A stretch of 5,303 nt of DNA from Methylophilaceae bacterium UBA7525 (lineage in GTDB: Bacteria; Pseudomonadota; Gammaproteobacteria; Burkholderiales; Methylophilaceae): assembly GCA_002479405.1 (NCBI GenBank), contig DLMX01000100.1:7070-12372 (forward strand). The letters run 5' to 3'. The stretch's first letter is position 1; each line of letters starts with the position of its first letter. Shown piece by piece: positions 1 to 5,039 of this stretch. Made by a program: the position numbers and the translations under genes. The notes under the pieces are model-generated. The model searched no databases and was not told the DNA's origin. It saw only the letters and a list, made by a program, of their open reading frames with translations.

Positions 1-1206
1 GATACTGCCTGGATGATCGTTGCAACCATACTGGTGTTGTTGATGGCAATTCCCGGCATCGCGCTGTTTTATGGCGGCCTGGTACGTAGCAAGAACATGC
101 TGTCAGTGTTGATGCAGGTATTCGTCACAGTAGCCTTGGTCTCCATCCTCTGGGTGGTCTATGGCTACAGCCTGTCATTCAGCGATGGCGGCTCGCTCAA
201 TAGCTACATAGGCGGACTTGGCACGGCATTCCTCGCTGGAATTACAGCAGATTCGCTGAGCGGCACGATTCCTGAATATGTCTTCATCACCTTCCAGTTG
301 ACTTTCGCCGCGCTGACACCAGCCCTGATCGTTGGCGCCTTCGCCGAACGCATCAAGTTCTCTGCACTGCTGGCTTTCGTTGCACTGTGGGTCACCTTCG
401 TCTACTTCCCGATCGCTCACATGGTCTGGGGCGGTGGCTTCCTGTTCGAAGATGGCGCAATGGACTTTGCTGGTGGCACGGTCGTTCACATAAATGCCGG
501 TATCGCTGCACTGGTTGGCGCTATCGTCATCGGCAAGCGCATCGGCTACGGCAAGGAAGCCATGCCTCCGCACAGCATGGTGCTGACCATGGTCGGCGCC
601 TCGCTGCTGTGGGTCGGTTGGTTCGGCTTTAACGTAGGCAGCGGTCTGGCTGCAGACGGCCTTGCTGGTCTGGTCATGATCAACACTCAGGTCGCTACTG
701 CAGCTGCCGTACTGGGCTGGATCCTGATCGAATGGCTGACAAAGGGCAAACCTTCCATGCTAGGTGGTGCTTCCGGGGCCATTACTGGCTTGGTTGCCAT
801 CACCCCGGCTTGTGCCTTCGTTGGCCCGTTCGGTGCCATCGTGCTGGGCTTCGTTGCCAGCCTGATCAGCTTCTGGGCTGTCACCGGCTTGAAGAGCAAA
901 CTTGGCTACGATGACACGCTGGATGTATTCGGCATCCACGGCGTTGCTGGTATCATCGGTGCAATTGGTGTAGGCGTGTTGGCCGCTCCCTCCTTCGGTG
1001 GTGTCGGTTTTGCCGAGGGCGTCACCATGTCCAGTCAGCTCTACGTTCAAGTAGTGTCTGTAATCGTCACCATTGTCTGGTGCGGCGTAATCAGCTATAT
1101 CCTGTACAAGATCGTTGATCTGCTGTTCGGTCTGCGCGTCAGTGAGGAAGCAGAGCGCGAAGGTCTGGATACAACAGAACATGGTGAGCGGGCTTATCAC
1201 TACTAA
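1..1206 (+). CDS. amt: Ammonium transporter (Amt/MEP family), 5' partial
   Basis: Inner-membrane channel that conducts ammonium/ammonia into the cell. The frame is open from base 1 (residues DTAW precede the first ATG at 13), and Amt proteins carry exactly this DTAWM stretch internally before the first helix, so the true start lies upstream of the window; 401 codons are visible. Hallmarks seen: the first-helix motif ALFYGGLVR, AFAERIKF, DFAGGTVVHINAG with the first pore histidine (codon 487-489), GWFGFNVGS, and DVFGIHGVAG with the second pore histidine (codon 937-939). The C-terminus, GLRVSEEAEREGLDTTEHGE followed by RAYHY, is the conserved cytosolic tail through which GlnK/PII blocks the pore, so PII control is expected from family knowledge. 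Hydrophobic segments run through the whole protein as expected for about 11 helices. An intrinsic terminator follows 37 bp after the stop. A glnK gene is often found just upstream but is not visible here. Confidence 0.97.
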   Translation, partial: DTAWMIVATILVLLMAIPGIALFYGGLVRSKNMLSVLMQVFVTVALVSILWVVYGYSLSFSDGGSLNSYIGGLGTAFLAGITADSLSGTIPEYVFITFQLTFAALTPALIVGAFAERIKFSALLAFVALWVTFVYFPIAHMVWGGGFLFEDGAMDFAGGTVVHINAGIAALVGAIVIGKRIGYGKEAMPPHSMVLTMVGASLLWVGWFGFNVGSGLAADGLAGLVMINTQVATAAAVLGWILIEWLTKGKPSMLGGASGAITGLVAITPACAFVGPFGAIVLGFVASLISFWAVTGLKSKLGYDDTLDVFGIHGVAGIIGAIGVGVLAAPSFGGVGFAEGVTMSSQLYVQVVSVIVTIVWCGVISYILYKIVDLLFGLRVSEEAEREGLDTTEHGERAYHY

Positions 1207-1243
1207 TCCACTCTGAAATCCTGGTTCCAGGATCCAAGTTCAG

Positions 1244-1272
1244 AAAACGGGCACGTAAGTGCCCGTTTTTTT
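1244..1272 (+). terminator. Rho-independent terminator of amt
   Basis: The arms ACGGGCAC (1247-1254) and GTGCCCGT (1259-1266) form a perfect 8-bp GC-rich stem with a GTAA loop. The run of T at 1266-1272 follows directly, and AAA at 1244-1246 can extend the stem into it. It lies just after the amt stop, so it should end that transcript and insulate the downstream promoter. Confidence 0.93.
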
Positions 1273-1302
1273 ATTGCAGGCCCGGACAACCAAAAGGGAG
1301 GA

Positions 1303-1319
1303 TGCACAAATTTGCGCCA
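1303..1319 (+). promoter_or_regulatory. Weaker NtrC-like binding site (distal)
   Basis: TGCACAAATTTGCGCCA matches 10 of 14 specified positions of the enteric NtrC consensus TGCACYA-N3-TGGTGCA; the left half-site is good and the right half is degenerate. Alone it would not be convincing. Its centre (about 1311) lies 33 bp, about three helical turns, from the stronger site at 1344 and about 141 bp before the predicted sigma-54 start. That is the spacing of the paired NtrC sites upstream of enterobacterial glnA. Assignment to NtrC is inference. Confidence 0.38.
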
Positions 1320-1335
1320 GCTTTTGAAGCAAAGT

Positions 1336-1353
1336 CGCACTCTTATGGTGCAA
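1336..1353 (+). promoter_or_regulatory. NtrC-type enhancer site (proximal)
   Basis: CGCACTCTTATGGTGCAA matches 12 of the 14 specified positions of TGCACYA-N3-TGGTGCA, including the complete right half TGGTGCA and the GCAC of the left half. Its centre is about 108 bp upstream of the predicted start at 1452, a usual enhancer distance for NtrC acting on sigma-54 polymerase. A good sigma-54 promoter on the same strand and an ammonium transporter next door support the assignment. Confidence 0.62.
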
Positions 1354-1424
1354 ATCTGCAGATTCTGAAATGCCGTATCCGGTTGAAAACCTGCATTCAT
1401 GCACATTCCGGCAACAAAAAATTA

Positions 1425-1441
1425 TTGGCACGGCTATTGCT
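1425..1441 (+). promoter_or_regulatory. Sigma-54 (RpoN) promoter
   Basis: TTGGCACGGCTATTGCT fits the sigma-54 consensus YTGGCACG-N4-TTGCW at every core position: GG at 1427-1428, ten bases between, and GC at 1439-1440. With C1440 as -12, transcription should begin near 1452, where A1451 and A1453 are likely starting bases. It lies downstream of the amt terminator and points towards gshA, but a second terminator at 1526-1550 stands between it and gshA. Its most direct product is therefore a short RNA. Sigma-54 needs an enhancer-binding activator, and NtrC-like dyads are present 84-117 bp upstream of the -24 element. Confidence 0.8.
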
Positions 1442-1451
1442 GAATGTATAA

Positions 1452-1550
1452 CAAGCACCATGCTCAACCGGTTACAAGACCCTCGAACATCGCCTGCTTG
1501 ATTTCTACCCTATCTCCTCCTCTTTCGGGCGCTCAGCGCCCGTTTTTTTT
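1452..1550 (+). ncRNA. Predicted sigma-54-dependent small RNA, about 99 nt
   Basis: No family is recognised; the call rests on the signals around it. A sigma-54 promoter at 1425-1441 predicts a start near 1452, and a strong intrinsic terminator ends at about 1550. Visible structure: CAAGCA (1452-1457) can pair with TGCTTG (1495-1500) and close a 5' domain, inside which GGTT (1470-1473) may pair with GACC (1478-1481) around an ACAA loop. A 26-nt G-free tract (1501-1526) follows, containing TCTCCTCCTCTTT (1513-1525), and then the terminator hairpin. The tract should be single-stranded, and its CTCCTCC is complementary to GGAGGAG-type ribosome binding sites, so base-pairing repression of mRNAs is a reasonable inference. 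The only reading frame is a 13-codon one at 1460-1501 without a ribosome binding site. An alternative is a leader of gshA with partial readthrough of the terminator. Confidence 0.55.
1526..1550 (+). terminator. Rho-independent terminator of the predicted small RNA
   Basis: CGGGCGC (1526-1532) and GCGCCCG (1536-1542) form a perfect 7-bp, all-GC stem with a TCA loop, followed by eight T residues (1543-1550). It is a second complete terminator 278 bp after the one that ends amt, with no gene between them. This is direct evidence that a separate transcription unit lies in the gap. Confidence 0.93.
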
Positions 1551-1570
1551 GCCCCGCATCCGAGCGGCAA

Positions 1571-1583
1571 TATACGCTAGAAT
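1571..1583 (+). promoter_or_regulatory. Possible sigma-70 -10 region for gshA
   Basis: TAGAAT at 1578-1583 matches five of six bases of TATAAT, and TATACG at 1571-1576 is an alternative overlapping choice. No good -35 is present: TTGCCC at 1549-1554 is 16 bp before TATACG and matches TTGACA at four bases. A gshA promoter is expected here because a terminator ends at 1550. If TAGAAT is used, transcription starts near 1590, which excludes the ATG at 1586 and favours the one at 1613. Confidence 0.35.
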
Positions 1584-1612
1584 CCATGTATCGACTTCTT
1601 GAGTATCTGCAC

Positions 1613-2896
1613 ATGGTTCCTCATCTGACCACCGCCCTTAACGGCCCGCTCCTATCGCTGGAAAAACGCATGCTGGAAGCCATGCCCAACATCGAGCACT
1701 GGTTCCGCAGTCAATGGCTGGAGCATGCCTCACCGTTTTACGCCTCCGTCGACCTGCGCAACTCAGGCTTCAAACTGGCGCCGGTGGATACCAATCTGTT
1801 CCCCGGCGGCTTCAACAACCTCAACCCGGATTTCCTGCCGCTTTGCGTACAGGCGACGATGGCAGCAGTGGAAAAAATCTGCCCGGAGGCGCATCGCCTG
1901 CTGCTGATTCCGGAAAACCACACGCGCAATACCTACTACCTGCGCAACGTGGCCGCTTTGCGCACCATACTGCAACAGGCCGGCCTAGAAGTACGCATCG
2001 GCAGCCTCAATCCGGAGATTACCACAGCAACCGAGATTGAGACACATGACGGTCACAGCCTGCTGCTGGAGCCGGTCAAACGCATCGGCAACCGGCTGGT
2101 GCTGGAGGGTTTCGACAGCTGTGCGATTTTGCTCAACAACGATCTCTCCGGCGGCATTCCCGATATTCTCAAGGATATCGAACAGAACCTGATCCCGCCG
2201 CTGCATGCCGGATGGTCTACACGGCGCAAATCGCAGCACTTCGAAGCCTACAATCGCGTTGCCGGCGAATTTGCGCAGATGCTGGAAATCGACGAATGGC
2301 TGATCAACCCTTATTTCGAAACCTGCGGCCAGATCGATTTCCATGCCCGCACCGGTGAAGAGTGCCTGGCCAGCAAAGTAGAAGGCCTGCTCGGCAAGAT
2401 CAGCGCAAAATACAAGCAATATGGCGTGGATCAGGAGCCCTTCGTCATCGTCAAAGCCGACGCAGGCACCTACGGCATGGGTATCATGACGGTTAAAAGC
2501 CCGGAAGATGTGCGCGACTTGAACCGCAAGCAACGCAACAAGATGTCCGTGGTGAAAGAAGGTCTACAGGTCTCGGAAGTCATCATCCAGGAGGGCGTCT
2601 ATACCTTCGAAAGCATCAACGATGCGGTCGCCGAGCCGGTGATCTACATGATGGACCACTTCGTCGTCGGCGGTTTCTATCGTGTACACACCGGCCGCGG
2701 TGTCGATGAGAACCTCAACTCGCCCGGCATGCATTTCGTGCCGCTGGCTTTCGAAGCCTCCTGCTCACTGCCCGACGTCAGTAGTGCGCCGGATGCCCCA
2801 CCGAACCGCTTCTATGCCTATGGCGTGGTCGCCCGTCTGGCACTGCTGGCCGCCGCCATTGAGCTGGAAGAAAACGACCCCTTGAACGAGCTCTGA
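1613..2896 (+). CDS. gshA: Glutamate-cysteine ligase, ferrooxidans-type
   Basis: Cytosolic enzyme that joins L-glutamate and L-cysteine with ATP, the first and usually rate-limiting step of glutathione synthesis. The 427-residue protein resembles the compact GshA family of Acidithiobacillus, Nitrosomonas and relatives, not the enterobacterial GshA of about 518 residues. Family-like stretches seen: FYASVDLRNSGFKLAPVDTN (42-61) followed by LFPGGFNNLN, PENHTRNTYYLRN (100-112), VIVKADAGTYGMGIMTV (278-294) as the likely nucleotide-binding loop, and YRVHTGRGVDENLNSPGMHF (356-375). Start choice: an in-frame ATG at 1586 would add nine residues (MYRLLEYLH). The ATG at 1613 is preferred because the protein then begins MVPHLTTALNGPLL, as I recall for relatives; TTGAG at 1599-1603 may be a weak ribosome binding site, and the promoter-like TAGAAT lies almost on top of 1586. 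gshB follows after two nucleotides, so the two genes form an operon. Family membership is firm; the start is less so. Confidence 0.93.
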   Translation: MVPHLTTALNGPLLSLEKRMLEAMPNIEHWFRSQWLEHASPFYASVDLRNSGFKLAPVDTNLFPGGFNNLNPDFLPLCVQATMAAVEKICPEAHRLLLIPENHTRNTYYLRNVAALRTILQQAGLEVRIGSLNPEITTATEIETHDGHSLLLEPVKRIGNRLVLEGFDSCAILLNNDLSGGIPDILKDIEQNLIPPLHAGWSTRRKSQHFEAYNRVAGEFAQMLEIDEWLINPYFETCGQIDFHARTGEECLASKVEGLLGKISAKYKQYGVDQEPFVIVKADAGTYGMGIMTVKSPEDVRDLNRKQRNKMSVVKEGLQVSEVIIQEGVYTFESINDAVAEPVIYMMDHFVVGGFYRVHTGRGVDENLNSPGMHFVPLAFEASCSLPDVSSAPDAPPNRFYAYGVVARLALLAAAIELEENDPLNEL

Positions 2897-2898
2897 CC

Positions 2899-3873
2899 AT
2901 GCGTCTTGCCTTCATCCTCGACCCGCTGGCCAGCCTTGCCACCTACAAGGACAGCAGTCTTGCCATCATGCGGGCTGCCGCAAAGCGCGGCCATAACTTG
3001 TTTGTCGCCGAGCAGGGCGGACTTTTCCTGCGCCAGGACCAGGCGCGATTGCACGTGCATGATTTCCGCTTCATCGAGGGCAAAAGCTGGTACGAGATCG
3101 GCGAGCTGCACGAAACTGCGCCGGATAGTTTCGACGCCGTCATCATGCGCAAGGATCCACCCTTTGATAACGAATTCCTCTACAGTACCTACCTGCTGGA
3201 GATTGCCGCCGACCAGGGTGCGCGCGTGTTCAATGACCCGATCTCGCTACGCGACTGGAACGAGAAACTCGGCGTCGCCCGTTTTCCGCAGTTCGCGCCG
3301 GAGTTCATCGTCACGCGTGAGCGAACGCTGATACGCGCGTTTCTGGCAGAGCATCAGGATATCGTCGTCAAGCCGCTGGACGGCATGGGAGGTAGCAACA
3401 TCTTCCGCCTGACACGCCACGACCCCAACATCAGCGTCATCCTCGAAACCATCACCGAACACGGCACGCGCACCATCATGGCACAGCGTTACCTGCCCCA
3501 GATCATCGACGGCGACAAGCGCATCATCCTCATCGACGGCAAACCGCTGCCCTATGCACTGGCCCGCATCCCGCCGGCTGGCGAGACGCGCGGCAACCTG
3601 GCGGCCGGCGGCAAAGGCGTGGCACAGCCGCTGACCGACCGCGACCGTGAGATCGCCGAAAGCGTCGGCCAGGTCATGCAGGAGAACGGCCTGTTCCTGG
3701 TCGGCCTCGACGTCATCGGCGAGCACCTGACCGAAGTAAACGTCACCAGCCCGACCGGCATGGTCGAGATCGCAGCGCAGACCGATTGCGACCCGGCGGG
3801 AATCTTCATGGATGCGCTGGAACAACGCATTTCTGCCACAGAGCGCGCAGAAACCGAAACTCTGAACACGTGA
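2899..3873 (+). CDS. gshB: Glutathione synthetase (ATP-grasp)
   Basis: Adds glycine to gamma-glutamylcysteine with ATP, the second step of glutathione synthesis, in the cytosol. The 324-residue protein has the prokaryotic GshB architecture. The N-terminal domain begins MRLAFILDPL, with SLAIMRAAAKRGH (20-32) and the substrate-side motif MRKDPPFD (83-90). The ATP-grasp part has VVKPLDGMGGSNIFRL (156-171), GDKRIILIDG (205-214), RGNLAAGGKG (231-240, glycine-rich loop) and EVNVTSPTG (279-287, metal and substrate binding). The start lies two bases after the gshA stop with no good ribosome binding site, so translation is probably coupled. E. coli GshB ends soon after a MDAIEARL-like helix; here the matching MDALEQRI (304-311) is followed by SATERAETETLNT, which is encoded by the first copy of a repeat that recurs downstream. 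This tail is probably a late, non-essential addition. The TGA shares its last base with an ATG in the apbE frame. Confidence 0.96.
   Translation: MRLAFILDPLASLATYKDSSLAIMRAAAKRGHNLFVAEQGGLFLRQDQARLHVHDFRFIEGKSWYEIGELHETAPDSFDAVIMRKDPPFDNEFLYSTYLLEIAADQGARVFNDPISLRDWNEKLGVARFPQFAPEFIVTRERTLIRAFLAEHQDIVVKPLDGMGGSNIFRLTRHDPNISVILETITEHGTRTIMAQRYLPQIIDGDKRIILIDGKPLPYALARIPPAGETRGNLAAGGKGVAQPLTDRDREIAESVGQVMQENGLFLVGLDVIGEHLTEVNVTSPTGMVEIAAQTDCDPAGIFMDALEQRISATERAETETLNT
3811..3851 (+). repeat. Direct repeat, copy 1 (inside gshB 3' end)
   Basis: GATGCGCTGGAACAAC (3811-3826) recurs exactly at 3911-3926. After 8-9 diverged bases, CCACAGAGCGCGCAGA (3836-3851) recurs at 3935-3950 with one mismatch. 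The copies are 99-100 bp apart. This copy encodes the last helix and tail of GshB. Confidence 0.85.
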
Positions 3874-3910
3874 TGCAATGCCTGATTAAATTGCGGTCGC
3901 TGTGCACCTC

Positions 3911-3950
3911 GATGCGCTGGAACAACTTCTTTAACCACAGAGCGCACAGA
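3911..3950 (+). repeat. Direct repeat, copy 2 (gshB-apbE junction)
   Basis: Second copy of the 3811-3851 segment: 16 identical bases, a diverged centre one base shorter, then 15 of 16 identical bases. Its 3' part is the left arm of the 17-bp inverted repeat at 3935-4019, so duplication and hairpin belong to one complex element. The ATG at 3912 used here for apbE is created by this copy. Confidence 0.85.
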
Positions 3951-5039
3951 GTGCACCAAGAAAACCCGCTACCATTTCTGAAGAACAGAATTTCTCTGTG
4001 GTCTCTGTGCGCTCTGTGGCTGACAGTCCTCACCCTGCCGTCCTGCGGCCGCGAACCGTTATACCAGTCTCAGAGTTACGTATTCGGCACGCTGGTCGAT
4101 ATCAGCATCTACGGCGAGGAGGCGTCGCGCGCCGCCGATCTCGCCGCCGTCATCCAGCAGGATTTCCAGCGCCTGCATCACAAGCTGCATGCGTGGAACG
4201 ACGACAGCGATCTGAGCCGCCTCAACCGCGCTTTTGCCGCCGGTGAACGTGTCGCCATCGACCCGGAACTCGCACAGCTGATCAAGCAGGCACAGCAATT
4301 CTCGGCGCAATCCGACGGCTTGTTCAACCCGGCCATCGGACAATTGATCGGCCACTGGGGATTCCAGCGCGACATGTTCAAGCCTGTCAGCATTGATCGC
4401 GACGCCATCGCAAAACTGGTTGCAGCCAGGCCACAGATGGAGGACATCACCCTGCATGAAAGTGCTTCCGGCATCGAGGCCGAAAGCGGCAACCCGGCCG
4501 TCAAACTTGATTTCGGCGGTTATGCCAAGGGCTACGCACTGGATCGTGCCGTCACATACCTGAAAGCGCAGGGTGCCCGCAATGCGCTGATCAATATCGG
4601 CGGCAATGTCATTGCGCTGGGCAAACGGGGCGAACGCAGCTGGCATGTCGGCATCCAGCATCCGCGCAAGCCGGGCGCCATCGCCTCACTCGATCTGGAA
4701 GATGGCTGGGCCATAGGCACCTCCGGCGACTACCAGCGCTATTTCGAGCTGGAAGGCAAACGGTATTGCCACGTCCTCGATCCGCGTAGCGGCTTCCCAG
4801 CAAAACACACGCAGGCTGTCACCGTACTGCTGCCGCCTGGTGACCTGAGCGGCACCCTGTCCGATGTCGTTTCCAAACCGCTCTTCATCAGCGATGACAA
4901 GCAGCGCAGCGCCATGGCAAAAAAACTCGGCATCGAAAATTTCATGGTGATCGACGAAGCAGGCAACATCGCCGTCAGTGCGGCCATGCAGCAGCGTCTT
5001 AAATGGAAAAGCGATATTGAAACCCGTACCCTGCCATAA
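3912..5039 (+). CDS. apbE: FAD:protein FMN transferase, lipoprotein (ApbE family)
   Basis: Transfers FMN from FAD to a threonine of target flavoproteins (RnfG/NqrC-type and FMN-binding-domain proteins) outside the inner membrane. Residues from the ATG at 3912: basic n-region 1-26, hydrophobic core ISLWSLCALWLTVLTLPS (27-44), then a lipobox with C45 as lipid anchor. Catalytic-domain motifs: YVFGT (56-60), SDLSRLN (99-105), DGLFNPAIGQL (135-145), VKLDFGGYAKGYALD (197-211, FAD site), ALINIGGN (225-232), IGTSGDYQRYF (268-278), HVLDPRSGFPA (287-297). Oddity: the usual D-x-x-x-T metal-site motif near the C-terminus reads D318-V-V-S-K322. The start is uncertain. ATG 3873 overlaps the gshB stop by one base but gives a very long n-region. 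GTG 3951 gives the most ordinary signal peptide, with AGAG at 3939-3942 as a possible ribosome binding site. None has a clear Shine-Dalgarno sequence. The domain is certain; the 5' end lies in a repeat. Confidence 0.93.
   Translation: MRWNNFFNHRAHRVHQENPLPFLKNRISLWSLCALWLTVLTLPSCGREPLYQSQSYVFGTLVDISIYGEEASRAADLAAVIQQDFQRLHHKLHAWNDDSDLSRLNRAFAAGERVAIDPELAQLIKQAQQFSAQSDGLFNPAIGQLIGHWGFQRDMFKPVSIDRDAIAKLVAARPQMEDITLHESASGIEAESGNPAVKLDFGGYAKGYALDRAVTYLKAQGARNALINIGGNVIALGKRGERSWHVGIQHPRKPGAIASLDLEDGWAIGTSGDYQRYFELEGKRYCHVLDPRSGFPAKHTQAVTVLLPPGDLSGTLSDVVSKPLFISDDKQRSAMAKKLGIENFMVIDEAGNIAVSAAMQQRLKWKSDIETRTLP
3935..4019. repeat. Hairpin-forming dispersed-repeat-like element
   Basis: CCACAGAGCGCACAGAG (3935-3951) and CTCTGTGCGCTCTGTGG (4003-4019) are perfect 17-bp inverted repeats 51 bp apart. 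Inward, ACCAAGAAA and the complement of TTTCTCTGTGGT extend the pairing imperfectly, and TTCTG-AAGAA-CAGAA (3976-3990) makes a small central hairpin. The arms are built of 9-bp units: CTCTGTGGT, CTCTGTGCG and CTCTGTGGC at 3994-4020, mirrored on the left. CCACAGAG...CTCTGTGG elements of this look are, from general knowledge, scattered through many proteobacterial genomes and give rise to spurious HRAHRDHR-type proteins on both strands. No transposase is present here. Confidence 0.8.

Noticed and set aside
1219..1232. Short palindrome TCCTGG-TT-CCAGGA after the amt stop
   Set aside because: A two-base loop is too tight for an RNA hairpin, no T-run follows, and the real terminator lies 12 bp further on.
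1353..1364. Perfect 12-bp palindrome AATCTGCAGATT beside the proximal NtrC site
   Set aside because: It matches no operator I know and overlaps the NtrC dyad by one base; a 12-bp palindrome alone is not enough to call a site.
1412..1424. A-rich stretch resembling an IHF site (CAACAA-N4-TTA)
   Set aside because: Only seven of nine consensus bases match, and it abuts the -24 element, too close to act as the bend between enhancer and sigma-54 promoter.
1203..1467. Minus-strand reading frames of 67 and 75 codons in the amt-gshA gap
   Set aside because: They run through both the terminator hairpin and the sigma-54 promoter region, have no recognisable protein pattern and no ribosome binding site.
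1460..1501. 13-codon frame MLNRLQDPRTSPA before a terminator, resembling a leader peptide with attenuator
   Set aside because: No ribosome binding site, no run of regulatory codons (no Cys, Glu or Gly clusters that would fit gshA control), and no clear antiterminator partner for the 1526-1542 stem. A free RNA explains the signals better.
3786..3911. Longer apbE frame starting at TTG 3786, inside gshB
   Set aside because: It would overlap gshB by 88 bp and place about 68 residues before the signal peptide core, which does not fit a lipoprotein.
3806..4033. Minus-strand 75-codon frame with HRAHRDHRE and LCALWL stretches
   Set aside because: This is the reverse reading of the inverted repeat; such proteins are artefacts of the CCACAGAG/CTCTGTGG element.
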